Notes: a model not told the origin generated them from the sequence alone. A stretch of 64,000 nt of DNA from Cymbidium sinense (GCA_021442155.1 CM038216.1:85966945-86030944); one strand, 5' to 3'; positions 10,963 to 24,015 are shown, counted from the stretch's first letter. A program made the numbers and translations.

Positions 10963-13900
10963 TAAAATAAAAATAAAGTAAACCTAAAATAAAGTAAAAT
11001 AAATACTAAATAAAAACCTAAAAAAAAATAAACCTAAAATAAATAAAAATAAAACTTAAACCCTAAACTAAAAAAAAACTTAACCTAAAATAAAAATAAA
11101 ATAAACCTAAACCTAAACTAAAATAAATAGAACCTAAACCTAAACCTAAAATCAACTAAACCTAAACCTAAACTAAATAAAATAAAATAAACTAAAAATA
11201 AACCTAAACCTAAACAAAAAAATAAAACCTAAAATAAAATAAAACATAACCTAAACCTAAAAAAAAAAAAAATAAAACTAAATAAAAATAAAATAAAATA
11301 AAACTCACTAAAAAATAAACCTAAACTAAACCTAAAAATAAACTAAATAAAACCTAAATTAAAATAAATAAATAAAACTAAAAAAATAAACCTAAATAAA
11401 ATAAATAAATAAACTAAATAAAATAAAAAATAAAAACTAAATATAGTAAATAAATAACATATGGGTTTTAATTTAAAAACCTTAAACCCAATTCACCCTA
11501 CCATAAACCCTGGACCTGACCCTAAACCTAAACCCTATCTCAATCCTAAATAAAATTAAAATAAACAAAACCTAACCCTAAAAGATAAAATCACCACAAA
11601 CTACCCCTGCTTAAAAAAAAACTCTAAACCCTCTCCTCAACTTTAACCTCTAAACTAATCTAAACTACTGACCACAACCCTAAACCAGCTACCTAAATCC
11701 TAAACTAAAAATCATAACTTGCCTACCCCTACCCTAAACCCCTGTGTAAATATTAAATAAAAAACCAAACCCTTCCTGAGCACTCCAACCATAACCTACA
11801 CTGAGCCTAACAACCTGAGCCACTGGGCCTACCATATACACAACCTAAACCAGGCCAAACCCAAACCCTAAACCCTAAACCCTAAAACCTAAAATAATAA
11901 TAAAAAAATTTAAACCTAAATAAATAATAAAATATAAAATAAAACCTAAACTAAAACTTAAATCTAAAATATAAATATAAAATAAAACTAAATTAAAATA
12001 AATTAATTAAAAATAAACTAATAAAAATAAACCTAAAATAAAACCTAAATAAAATAAAACCAAATGTAAAATAAAAATAAAATAAACCAAAAATATAATA
12101 AAATAAAAACTAAATAAAAACCTAAACCTTAAAAATAAGCATAAAAATAAAATCTAAAAATAAATAAAAAAATAAAACGTAAACCCTAAACAAAAAAAAC
12201 CTAAACCTAAAATAAACAAAATAAAATAAAACTAAACTAAACTAAATAAATAAATAAAACCAACAATAAAACTAAACTCTAAAATAAAATAAAATAAACT
12301 AAAATAAACCTAAACCTAAACTAAAAATAAAACCTAAAAATAAACCTAAAATAAAAACTAAATCTAAACCTAAAAATAAAAAATAAAAACCTAAAACTAA
12401 ACCCAAAATAAAAATAAAACCTAAACCTAAAAAATAAAATAATAAAACTAAACTTAAAATAATCATAAACTAAACCTAAACCTAAAAATAAACTATAATA
12501 AAAACCAACTAAAGAAAATAAAACTAAAATAGATAAACTAAATAAATAAAATAAAATAAACTAAATAAAACTAAAATAAAATAATAAATAAACTCCAGAC
12601 CTTTACTTTTTAAAAAAACCCCTACCAAAATACCTAAACCCTATCACACCCAGACCCTCCCTGGACCTAACCCACACTTACCCCAGGCCACCTGCCTAAA
12701 CCTAAACTCCCCAAACTCCAAGGCCCTGGGCCTAACCCTCCTGACCTGGGCCCTCTACCCCACTCTGACTAAAACCCAGACTACAGACACTAAACCACTG
12801 AGACTAACCAACTGGGCTTTCCCCAGACCCTAAACTAAAACCCTAAAACCAAGCAAAAAAGAGCCAAAAATACTTAACTGGGCCACTGAGCCCTCCTAAA
12901 TAAACTGAGAAACCCAAAACCTAAACCTAAACTAAACTAAACCTAAAAACCAAAACCTAAACATGACCTAAACTAAATAAACCTAAAATAAAATATAAAA
13001 TATAAAGAAAATATAATAATAAAATAAAACTAAACTAAACTAAAATAAACCAAAATAAAAAAATAAAAATAAAAATAAAATAAAATAAATAAAAACCTAA
13101 ACTAAATTAAAAAATAAATTAAAAATAAAATAAAATAAAACATAAAATAAAATAAAATAAACCTAAATAATAAAATAAAACTAAATAAAACTAAAAAAAA
13201 ATAACCTAAAAACATAAAATATAAAATAAAAAAATCTAAACTAAAAAACTAAAAAAAAAAAATAAAATAAATAAATAAAATAAAACTAACAAAATAAAAT
13301 AAAATAAATAAATAAACTAAACTAAAATAAACTAAACTAAATAAAATAAAATAGACTAAAATAAAACTAAAAAAAAATAAAACTAAAAATACCTAAAATA
13401 CCTAAAACTACCTAAAATAAAAATAAAAAATAAAACCTAAAACAAAAAAAAACCTAAATAAAAAAAACCTAAACATAAAAAAATAAATAAAAATAAAAAT
13501 AAAATAAATAAAATAAAAAATAAAATAAATTAAACTAAAAAAAAAAAATAAACTAAAATAAAACAAAAAAATAATAAACTAAAATAAATAAAATAAACTA
13601 AAATAAATAAAACTAAATAATAAAAAAATAAATAAAATAAAAAAAATGAAGTAAACTAAAATAAATAAAAAATAAACTAAATATCTAAATCCTAAACCTA
13701 GTTTACTTAATTAAAAAAACAACACTAAATCCTAACTAAACCCTAAACCTACAACCCTAAACCCTAAAACCCTAAACCCTAATCCACCAAACCCTAAAGC
13801 ATAAACCTAACCTAAAACCTAAACCCTAAACCCTAAATCCCAAACCCTAAACCACAACCCTAAACTAACCAAACCCTAAACCCCAAACCTAAACCTAAAC

Positions 13901-13972
13901 TAAAGTAACTAAATAAATTAAAAATAAACCTAAACCTTAAAATAAAATAAACCTAAACCTAAACTAAACCCA

Positions 13973-14424
13973 AGAATGGGGAACGCAGGACAGAACATCA
14001 CAGAGGATCAATCTAGATCGGTGGAGAAGGTGGAGGGTTATCATAGTGGTTGTGGGGATGGGAGGTGTTGGTGGATATGGAGGTGGTGGTAGGCGTGTGG
14101 TTATGTGTGGGAGGAGGAGATGGAGGTTACAATAGTGGTGGTGGCTGAGGAGAGAGCGGGCATATGATGGTCGATCCCACTACTCGAGAGGCGGTGGTTC
14201 TGATGGAAACTAAAGAAACTGAAGAATGACCGATCTGATTTGCTGCTTATGGAATTGTGTCTTTACATTAGGGATGATTCTAGTTATCTAAGGTTTTTAC
14301 TTTGCTCTATGCCTGCTCATTTTTTATCTATGTCGTCGCTTGTGTCTTAGAAAACTTGGTGTGTTACTTAGTTGATGAAATCGAAGAAATGTTGAAACTA
14401 AATTTATTCTATGTTAAAAAAAAA
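13973..14424 (+). pseudogene. GRP retrocopy, type 1, copy A
   Basis: A 5'-truncated copy of a glycine-rich RNA-binding protein mRNA. It starts inside the RNA-recognition domain at the NGKNL position (AATGGG, 13975), runs through the Gly-rich tail (reading frames broken by small deletions) to RAYDGRSHYSR near 14155-14185, then a 3' untranslated region and an A-run at about 14415-14424 that joins telomere-like repeat. The N-terminal RRM, including both RNP motifs, is absent, so no RNA-binding product is possible. The type-1 body is recognised by GGACAGAACATCAC near its start. Confidence 0.8.
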
Positions 14425-15194
14425 TAACCAAAACCCTAAACTCTAAACCAAAACCAACCCTAAACTAAAAAAAACCTAAACCTAAAATAAAAATAAAATA
14501 AACCTAAACCTACACTAAAATAAATAAACTAAAATAAATAAAATAAACCTAAACTAAAATAAACTAAACCTAAACCTAAACCTAAACTAAATAGAATAAA
14601 ATAAACTAAAAATAAACCTAAACTAAACTAAAAAAATAAAACCTAAAATAAACCTAAAATAAAACCTAAAACCTAAATTGAAAAAAAAAATAAAAAATAA
14701 AACCTAAACTAAATGTAAAAATAAAAAATAAAACCTAAACCTAAAAATAAAATAAAATATAACTAAACTTAAAATAAACATAAACCTAAACTAAACCTAA
14801 AAAATAAACTAAATAAAAACTAAACTAAAATAAAACTAAAATAAATAAATAAAATAAAAATAAAGATAAAGTAAGTAAACTAAATAAACTACATTTAATT
14901 AAAAAACCCTAAACCCTAAATCTAAACCCTACCCTAAACCCTACCCTAAACCTAAACCCTAAACTGGCTACCTATAAACTACTCCCTAAACCCCAAATAA
15001 CCTACAATAAAACCCTAACCCTAAACCCTAAACCCTAAACCTAACTATAACCCTAAATCCTAAACCCTAAACCCAACCCACCCTAAACCCTAAACCCTAA
15101 ACCTCAAACCCAAACCTAAACTAAACTAAATAAATTAAAAAATAAACTAAACCCTAAAACCATAAACTAAACTAAACCTAAACCTAAACCCTAA

Positions 15195-15650
15195 GAATGG
15201 GAAGAACCTTCAGAGAATGTCACCATTAACTCATCTAGATCTAGCGGTGGAGGTGAGAAGGAGGTGGTGGTTATCGCGGTGGTGGTGGTGAGGAGTCTTG
15301 GTGGATATGGAGGTGGTGCTCGGATCAGTGGTTGTTATGTAGGTGGGAGGAGCGATGAAGGTTATAGCCATGGTGGTGGTGGAGGAAGAGATCGAGGATA
15401 TGATGGTCGATCCTACTACTCAAGAGGCCGGGGTGGTTATGAGCTGGAGCGAAGAACGATGATCCATCTAACTTATGGGCTGTCTTTACAGTAGAGATGG
15501 TTCTAGTTATCTAGGGCTTTTGATTTGCTCTATGCATGCTCATTTTTTATCTATGTCATCGCTTGTGTCTAAGAAAACTTAGTGTGTTACTTGGTTGATG
15601 AAATAAAAATGAAGAAATGTTAAATCTAAATTTATTCTATTTTAAAAAAA
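15195..15650 (+). pseudogene. GRP retrocopy, type 2, copy A
   Basis: It begins at GAATGGGAAGAACCTT, the same truncation point as the other copies. It reads in pieces to the end of the RRM (NVTINS), a Gly/Tyr-rich tail (open piece 15264-15494: GGYGGGARISG, then GGGGRDRGYDGRSYYSRG) and a 3' UTR. An AATAAA polyadenylation signal lies at 15602-15607, about 40 bp before the A-run at 15643-15650. Telomere-like DNA follows. The layout (3' UTR, signal, A-run, 5' truncation, no intron) is that of a processed pseudogene. Confidence 0.82.
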
Positions 15651-16970
15651 CCAAAACCTAAAAACTAAACACCTAAACCAACTAAAAAATAAAAAAATAA
15701 AAAAATAAAAAGCCTAACCCTAAACCCTAAAACCTACATACCCTACCATAAACCTTAATCCCTAAACCCACCTTAACCCTAAACCCTACCCACTAAACCC
15801 TAAACCTAAAACTAAACCCTACTAACCCTAAACCAAACCCTAAAAACCCTAAACTCCTACACTCCTAAACCCAAACCTGATCACCACAAACTCATGAGCT
15901 AAACCTAAAATAAAATAAATAAAACTAAACTAAAAATAATAAAACAAATAAAAAAAATAAACTTGGATAAAAATAAAAAATAAAATAAAAATAAATAAAT
16001 GATAAAACTAATTAAACTAAATAAACCTAAACTATGGTTTGCTTTTTAAAAAAAACCTAAACCCTAAATGCTAAAACACTAAAACTAACCCTAAACCTAA
16101 ACCCAAAACCTACAACAGACCTACAACCCTGACCCTAAACCCTAAAACTCACCCTAAATCCTGATCCTAAACCCAACCCCAAACCAAACCATAAAACCCT
16201 ACCTAAACCCTAAACCCTAAACTAAAATAAAATAAAACCTAAACCTAAAGAAAATAAAATAAAATTAAACTAAAAATAACTAAACCTAAACCTAAAAATA
16301 AACTAAAATAAATAAACTAAACTAAATAAAATAAAATAAAAAATAAAAATAAAAAAATGAATAAAATAAATAAAATAAACTAAATAAACTAAATAATCCT
16401 AAACCTGGGTTTTAATTTAAAAAAAATAAATAAAGAAACCCTAAACCCTAAACCCTAAATCCTAAACCCTAAACCCTAAACCTAAACCCTAAAAACCATA
16501 AACCTAAACCCTAAAAAATCACCCTAAACCCTAAACCCTAAAACCTACACTAGAATCTAAAAATCTAAATCTAAACTAAATAAAACCTATAAATAAAAAT
16601 AAATAAACCTAAACCTAAAATGAAATAAAAATAAAATAAAATAAACCTAAACTAAACCTAAAATAAAATAAAATAAAATCAAAGCTAAATAAAATAAATA
16701 AAACCTAAACTAAACTAAAATAAAATAAACCTAAAAATAAAACCTAAATAAAAAAACTAAATGTAAAATAAAATAAAATAAACCTAAAATAAAATAAAAT
16801 AAAACTAAATAAAAACCTAAACCTAAATATAAATTAAAATAAAAAAAAAAACAAAACTAAACTAAAAACTAAACCTAAAATAAAATAAAATAAAATAAAA
16901 TAAACTAAACATAATAAACTAAAGTAAATAAAACTTAAACCTAAACCTAAAATAAATGAAACCTAAACTA

Positions 16971-17365
16971 ATTTTATCTACCACTGAGCTCAACTTTTTT
17001 TGAACATACACATTTTGCATTTTATCTCTAAGAGTAAAGGCACTCATCCACCCACAGCATCCTCATCTCTACAACACTTAACTTAGTCTCATGCTTCTCT
17101 TTTTTGTTGGACAACATTCGCACCATAAATCATTGTGGTCTTACCACCATCTTATAAAATATTCCCTTAAGTTTAAGCGATATTTTCTATCACGCAGGAT
17201 GCATTCCTCCACTTCAACCATCCAACTTGAATTCTACTAATAACATCATCTATTTCACCATCATTTTGAACAATGGAGCCTAAATATCTTAATGCTCATT
17301 CTTTTAATGACTTGTTCACCTAATGTCACAACCACTATACTTCTACAACTAAAATTACACTTCAC
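16971..17365 (-). pseudogene. LINE reverse-transcriptase C-terminal fragment, copy A
   Basis: On the minus strand this matches the better-preserved copy at 43542-43956, which reads ERLRYLGSIIQ and GWLKWRNASG. That pattern belongs to the C-terminal end of plant LINE-type reverse transcriptase ORFs. Here frameshifts and short deletions break the reading. Satellite abuts both ends, with no poly(A) tail or endonuclease domain, so it is an internal fragment carried by the satellite. Confidence 0.7.
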
Positions 17366-19450
17366 TAAACTAAATAAAAATAAACCTAAATAAAATAAAA
17401 TAAAATAAACTAAAATAAATAAAATTAAACTAAATAAACCTAAACCTACTAGTTTACTTAATTTAAAAAAATAATAAATAAAGTAACCCTAAACCCTAAA
17501 ACCACTGACCCTAAACCCTACCATCCACCCACCCTAAACCCTAAACCCTAAACCCTACCTAAACTCCTACTAAACTAACCTAACCATAACCTAAACCCTA
17601 AACCCTAACAAACTAAACCTAAACTAAAATAAATAAATAAAATAATGAAAAAAACCTAAAAATAAAATAAAATAATAAAAAAACTAAAAAACCTAACCAA
17701 ACCTAACCTAAATAAAAAATAAATAAAATTAAACTAAATAAAATTAAAATAAAATATAAACTAAACTAAAAATAAAATAAACCTAAAATAAAACCTAAAT
17801 AAAATAAAAAACTAAATGTAAAATAAAATAAAATAAACCTAAAATAAAACTAAATAAAACCTAAACCTAAAAATAAAAAAAAAAAAATAAAACCTAAAAT
17901 AAATAAAAAAATAAAACCTAAACTCAAAATAAAAAAACCTAAACCTAAAATAAACAAAATAAAATCAACCTAAACCTAAAACAAAATAAACTAAACTAAA
18001 ATAGATAAAACCTAAACTTAACTAAATTAAACTAATCTAAACCTAAACTAAATAAAATAAATAAAATAAACCTAAATAAACTAAAATAGACCTAAAATAA
18101 ACCTAAAATAAACCTAAAACATAAACCTAAAAAAAAAAATAAAAAAACCTAAACTAAACCTAAAAAAAATAAAAAAATAACTAAAATAAAAAATAAAATA
18201 AAAAACATAAAATAACATAAATAAACTAACATAAAATAAACCTAAATAAAAATAAAATAAACTAAAATAAAATAAATAAATTAAAATAAATAAAATAACC
18301 TAAACCTGGGTTTGCTTAATTTTTTTTAAAACCCTAAATCCTAAACCTAAACCTAAACCACTAAAACCTACCTTCCTAAACTGGCCACCCTAGGCCCTGG
18401 ACCCTAAACCCCACAAAAACTTAACCTGAGCTAAACCACAACCCTAGGCTAAACCCTGACCACAACCCTAAACCCTGACCCTCAGATGAGCCTAAACCCC
18501 TAACCTACCCTAAACCAACCCTAAAACCTAAACACTAACCAAACTTAAACCTAAATCCTAAACCCTAAAATACCTAAACCTAAAACCTAAAACCTAAAAT
18601 ATAAATAAAAAATGGATAAATAAAAACTCTATAAAATAAATAAAATATAAATAAAATCTACTAAAAACTAAACCTAAAATAAAATAAAATAATAATAAAA
18701 AAAAATAAAAACAAAATAAACCTAAAATAAAATAAAATAAATAAAACTAAATAAAACTAAACCTTAAAATAAAACCAAAAATTAACTAAAATAAATAAAA
18801 ATAAAACCTAAATCTTAAACTAAAATAAAAAACCTAAACCTAAAATAAAAATAAAATAAAAAATAATATACTAAACCTAAATAAAATAAACTAAACTAAA
18901 ATAAATAAAACTAAATCTAAACCTACTAAAATAAAATAATTAAATTAAAATAAAAAATAAACTAAAAATTAAAACTAAAATAAACCTAAAGAAAACCTAA
19001 ACCTAAACCTAAAAATAAAACCTAAAACCTAAATAAAAATAAAAAATAAACCTAACTAAAAAATAAAATAAAATAAAACTCAAAATAAAAATAAACCTAA
19101 ACCTAAAAAATAAAATAAAATAAAAAAAAAACCTAAACTAAAATAAATAAACCAAAAATAAATAAACTAAATTAAATAAAAAAATAAACCTAAATAAAAA
19201 TATAAAATAAACTCAAATAAATAAAATAATCTAAAAAGTAAATAAACCTAAACTAAATTTATTTAAAAAAAAAAAACCACAAACCCTAAACCATAAACCC
19301 TAAACCCTAAAACACTAAACCTAAAACCTAAGAAACCCTAAACCCTAAACCCTAAAACCTAAACTTAAAATCCTAAACCCAAACCCAAACTAAATCTAAA
19401 ACCCTAAACCCCTAGACTAACCCTAAACCCTAAACTAACCCCAAACCACA

Positions 19451-19937
19451 GAATGGGAAGAACCTTGACGGCTGAAACTTCACCGTAAACTAGGCTCAAT
19501 CTAGTTCTAGCGATGGAGGAGAAGGCAGAGGCAGTGGTTATCATAGTGGTGGTGGGGTATCTGGAAGTACTGGTGGATATGGAGGTGGTGGCCTGAGTAG
19601 TGGTGGTTATGGAGGCAGGAGGAGCGACGGAGGTTCCAGTCATGGTTGTGGCAGAGGGAGAGATCAAGGATATGATGGAGGATTTTACTACTCGAGAGGT
19701 GGGGGTGGTTCTGATGGGAACTTGAGAAACTAAAGAATCACTGCTCTATTCTGCTGCTTATGGAATTGTGTCTTTATAGTAGAGATGGTTCCACTTATGT
19801 AGGGTTTTTAAATTGCTCTATGGGTGCTCATTTTTTATCTATCTCGTTGCTTGTGTCTTAGAAAACTTGAGGTGCTACTTGGTTGATGAAATTAAAAGAA
19901 GAAATGTTGAATCTAAATTTTCTCTATTAAAAAAAAA
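19451..19937 (+). pseudogene. GRP retrocopy, type 3, copy A
   Basis: It starts at GAATGGGAAGAACCTTGACG, right after CCCTAAA-like repeat. The frame carries the RRM end and a Gly-rich tail with GGYGGGG and GYDGGFYYSRGGGGSDGN near 19665-19720, close to the SDGNWRN end typical of plant GRPs. A 3' UTR and an A-run (19929-19937) precede CCCTAAA repeat. Its UTR and the diagnostic GGCTGAAACTTCACC near the start set it apart from types 1 and 2. The first two thirds of the protein are missing. Confidence 0.8.
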
Positions 19938-20265
19938 CCTTAAACCCTAAACCTAAACTAAAACTAAACTAAAAAAACCCTAAACCTAAAAAGCCTAAAC
20001 CTAAACTTAAACCTAAACCCTAAACCCAAAATCCAAAACCCTAAATCCAAAACCTAAAATACTAAACCACACAAACCCAAATAAACACTAAACCTACCAC
20101 AACCTAAACCACAACCTAAACCATACCCTAAACCCTAAATCCTAAACCTAAACTCTACCCTAACCCCAAACCTTACTTAAACCCTAAACCCTACTAACCT
20201 TAAACCCTTAACCACCTACTAACCCTAAACCCTAAACCCTAACCCTAAACTAAACTTTGAATAAA

Positions 20266-21900
20266 GATGTCATTAGGAGTAGATCTAAAGAATGACTAAT
20301 CCTAACATAGTTATATGGCTAAAGAAAATGTCTTCAAGAGACTTTCCCTTGGCTATTTTTGAATACCTAAACCCTAACCTAAATCATATTATAATACCAT
20401 ATATTATAGTATGTAGCATCATATATTTGAGCATGCAATGAGGTTTTTTTTGGATGTTATAAGATGTTTTGAAATGTTTTAGTATATTATGGTATTGTTA
20501 CATAGTCTATATTAATATAAATCATAAAATATTGATTTAATAAATTAGATGATGAAATTTGTTAAATTTGAAGTGGGAATTAGGTTGTAGTACAAAAGAT
20601 GTGATGCCACTTGTAGTCTAAAAGTAAGATTTTATGTACAAAATAAATATTATATGTTGTAGCATAGTATAGTCATATATCATAATATATTATTCTGCAT
20701 TTTAATTTCTTTAGTATTTTACAATCATGCATCAGCTACTAGCATTATTTTAAAAAAATGTTGATTTAGACTTTAAAATGGTGGAATTTGGACAAATTCA
20801 TATTAGGCAGAGTATGGCATCATAATGTGTTATTTCAATTTAAAATATGTAAGTGATACAATTAAAATATATAGTTTTTATTATTTAGACTAGATTTATG
20901 ATTTTTATCTTAAGCAAACCTCATGATGTGATATGCAATGTAATATAATATAATATGTTATAGTGTATTATAATATAGGATGCCATAACATAGTGTAGCA
21001 TCATGCATTATAGCATACTATTGTGTATTACTACTTATTGTTTAGCATATTTTAGTTTGTTATAGTATGATAGTAGAGCTTTTTTGTGTAATTCATAAAA
21101 TATTGATTTATAGGTTGAGATAATGGGATTTGGCCAAATTGAAGGTAAGCTTTAGGGATCATCATTGGGGTGTGCTATGGTGTGTCATTTAATCAAAAGA
21201 ATGGAATTTTGCATCCAAAATAAATGTTCATTTTTCAACCAAATTTTATAAATTTTTTTCTTAAAGTGATTCATTTTAAGATGTAATGTAAGATAATATA
21301 TTATATGAAAGCATATTAAAATATAATGTACATAACAATATAACTTTAAATATATATATAATGTGGTTGTTTATTACTAAATGTTATTGTACATTTTAGT
21401 ATGTTTTACTTGTTATAATACATTGGGTCAAAACTCACAAAAATGTTAATTTGAAGGTTGAGATGGAAGAATTTTGCCAAATTCATGGCACACACCAAGA
21501 AGCAACACCAAGATTATGCTATTTTGTACCATTTCTAATAAGATAAATAACAATTTTACATCCAAATGAAGATTATTCATATTTTGAGAAAATTTTGTTA
21601 TTTGTTCCTTTTGATTCTGAGGTGTAATGTTAGACAATATATTATATTATAGCAAATTATAATATAACATCTTATATTATAATATAATATAGTGTGTTAA
21701 TTCACACTCTAATATTTTTAGCATGATATTGTATAGTTAGTTTGAGATTGTACCATCAAAAATCTAAAATGTTGATTACAATGTTAAGATGATGTAATTT
21801 GAATGAATACATTATTAGGCTTTTGGTTGAAGTATTAAAGGTGTGCATAAGAGAAGAAATAAGATTTGATGAGAATTCCATGTCAAGGACATGGAGGGAG
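20266..21900. repeat. AT-rich tandem array, units of about 340 bp, copy A
   Basis: Very AT-rich DNA with runs such as ATAATATAATATGTTATAG. A block of the type TTGATTTA, then a spacer, GATGRRATTTG, CCAAATT recurs at about 20532, 20761, 21103, 21446 and 21772, giving spacings of 229, 342, 343 and 326. I read this as five diverged units. No coding sequence is supported. It separates the telomere-like satellite from the inverted 3' region and recurs at 47070-48700. Confidence 0.65.
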
Positions 21901-23199
21901 ATCCTCTAGGGGATCACACATGCATTGGACATGACATGTGAGGGGTCTATGAGGGGCATAGAAGAAGAAAATTGGGGATAAGTTTTGAATTTGATTTGAT
22001 TATATGATTTGTGGAAAAAAGTTTCACTTGGGTTAAGAATCTATAATCCACTGGGGATTAAGATCGAATTGACTTTAATTTATTTTGTTTTAATTCATGT
22101 GGAGGCATATCTGTCAGAGATATAGTCTCGATTCCACTGGGGATCGAGTATATGAACCTTCCACTCGGGAATCCGCTAGGGATTGGGATTTGAGTTTGAT
22201 TTCATAGATTTTTTTTGGGGATATATCCACTGGGAATAAGAGTTTGGTTGGATTTCTTTGATTTAGACTCTACTAGGGAGTTGGTTTAATTTTGCTCTAC
22301 TTCGGAGGTTATTTTTTAATTTAATTTTTTTGGTCAACTTGTTTACATATGATTTGGGGCTCCACTAGGGAGAAGGGTGTGATTTAACTCCAGGGAAAAA
22401 AATTAGATTGGATTTAATTTAATTTAAGTTAATGTATGGACCCTATCAGTGTGCGATGAACCCATTGAGAATGGGCTATATCAGCCTTAACATACCTCAG
22501 GTTTACAAATCCAAAGGGATAGTCTACCGACTGTGGGGTAGAGCTATCCAACTTAAGGGGTTGCCTTTCGGTGTGCAACGGCTATGCTAAGAAGAAGGCA
22601 TAGCAGACTTACAAATTCCAAAGCAAGGAACAACCAATGGGGTGACCTGTTGGATGCACAATAAATCAAACCTGACCTAGGGTGACTATTGAGTGAATGC
22701 CACTGAGGACTTATGTCAACTCAAAAGTAGTCAAGATTATGTGATTTGATATTGTTTGTTTAGTTTAGTTTGATTTCAAATTGTGGGCATATCCATTGGG
22801 GATGTGAGCTTGATCAAATTTGATAGATTTAACTTATGGACCATGTCGGTGTGCGATCGACCCACTAAGAAGGGGCTATATCGAACTTATCTTATCTCAG
22901 ATTTATAAATCCAAAGGGATAGTCTATGGGGTAGAGCTAGCCAACCTAAGGGGTTGCCTTTTGATGTGTAATGGCTATGCTAAGTAGAAGGCATAACTTA
23001 CATCTTCTAAGCGGGGAACAACTCGGGTGACTGTTGGTAGCACAACAAATGGAAGCGACTTAGGGGGGAGACTAATTTGAATGCCTTTGGGGACTTATAT
23101 CAGAGAGTAGTTAGGCAACTTTTTGGGAGTTTTCTTGACACTATAGGATGCACAGCTTGGAAAAGGTACCATGGGGTGTCCTCTTAATCCACAAGTGAA
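21900..23199 (-). repeat. Inverted copy of the element 3' region, cut by the gap
   Basis: Read on the minus strand, this matches the repeat units of 8183-10962 (for example ATCCAAAGGGATAGTCTAC at 22511 and 22913 is the complement of the GTAGAC/CCTTTGGAT phrases near 10205). Two units start at 22438 and 22838 (GGACC followed by TCGGTGTGCGATC-like text), 400 bp apart. It would be the 3' region of a minus-strand element. The sequence stops at the N gap, whereas the second copy continues without break into relic C at 49992. Confidence 0.75.
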
Positions 23200-23299
23200 N
23201 NNNNNNNNNNNNNNNNNNNNNNNNNNNNNNNNNNNNNNNNNNNNNNNNNNNNNNNNNNNNNNNNNNNNNNNNNNNNNNNNNNNNNNNNNNNNNNNNNNN
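23200..23299. other. Assembly gap of exactly 100 N
   Basis: One hundred N, the conventional placeholder for a join of unknown size. The sequence to its left (ending ACAAGTGAA) corresponds to position 49992. The sequence to its right (starting GATATACTTGTGG) corresponds to position 3473. Any open reading frame that spans it is an artefact. Confidence 0.98.
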
Positions 23300-24015
23300 G
23301 ATATACTTGTGGAGGATCACTTGAGAGTTGATTACTATGTCCTTGCTCACCTAAGAAAGTTGCCAACTAAGTTAAGCATATATGATGCCCTTGTTTTATC
23401 CAAAGAAATGAGGGAATCATTAATCAAAGCTCTTCTTGATCTAGAGATATGCTTAGCTTCACTATTGAAGAGGAGGCACATTATTCAAGAAGCCCAAGGA
23501 GTCACATTCATAGATGAAGACCTTCTTCGGGGACATGGAGCAAGCGTCCCACTACATTATAGTAGATATGGGCAAGTTTAGACTTTCTAGGGTGCTTGTT
23601 CATCTAGGTGCATCTGTGAACATTATGAGTCTAAAGACCCTTGCCTACTTGAGGATTGACATCTCTACACTCCAAGAGATGGATATTGTTGAGAGGATTC
23701 AATGAGCAGTGAGAGGGCATTAGGTTCCATAGTGTTACCTTTGGAAATAGGTGATTTGGAAGAGCCAAATTTTATATAATTGATTCGAATACATTATTCA
23801 CTATTTTGCTCGGTAGGCCTTGGATAAACCAGAATAAGATGATTCAATCCGTCTTTCATTAGTGCATTAAGTTCGGAAGGGATGGAATCGAATACTGTGT
23901 CAAAGGAGATGAAAAGTCATTTTCAATTAAAGAGGTTGAGATGTATGAGGATGCGACCTACTATCTTCCTCAAAACACCTTTTCTCATGAACTTGGTCAA
24001 AATTCAAATACAAAG
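23300..24015 (+). pseudogene. Retropepsin relic, element B
   Basis: From 23350 the frame gives LPTKLSIYDALVLSKEM and VTFIDEDLL, then after a frameshift MGKFRLSRVLVHLGASVNIM (piece 23514-23705). The active-site Asp is again His (CAT, 23601-23603). A deletion near 23683 breaks the frame before the RGF/ERALGS block. The LLGRPWINQNKM block is at about 23808-23840 and EMYEDATYYLPQNTFSHEL near 23936-23990. A Lys-rich tail (24010-24070) closes the domain, as in A. Confidence 0.85.

Larger units (their letters stand above)
10963..20265. repeat. Degenerate telomere-like/TAAA-rich satellite, copy A
   Basis: Two textures alternate. Blocks of CCCTAAA (for example about 11855-11890, 13735-13870, 14910-15100, 16440-16530, 19275-19370) are imperfect plant telomere repeat, with the C-rich strand on plus. 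Between them lie longer stretches of AAATAAA, CTAAA and CCTAAACCTAAA. A phrase close to TTTACTTAATTTAAA often marks the change from the second texture to the first (near 11458, 12600, 13695, 14885, 16033, 16408, 17447, 18308, 19255). Three GRP retrocopies and one LINE fragment interrupt the array and are listed separately. No gene is otherwise visible. Confidence 0.85.

Noticed and set aside
15264..15494. A functional small glycine-rich protein gene
   Set aside because: The frame starts inside the repeat of a truncated GRP copy, lacks the RRM or a signal peptide, and its relatives at 35566 and 41536 are broken at different points.
19404..19667. Thr/Ser-rich open frame on the minus strand (similar ones at 34342-34530 and 35555-35860)
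   Set aside because: These are the complement of the Gly-rich GRP tails; GGT and GGA codons read backward give ACC and TCC. They are shadows, not genes.
10963..20265. A functional chromosome end
   Set aside because: The repeats are degenerate, flanked on both sides by retrotransposon DNA, and not terminal in the scaffold.
23141..23581. Open frames that cross the N gap on both strands
   Set aside because: The middle is unknown sequence, and the join itself is probably artificial.
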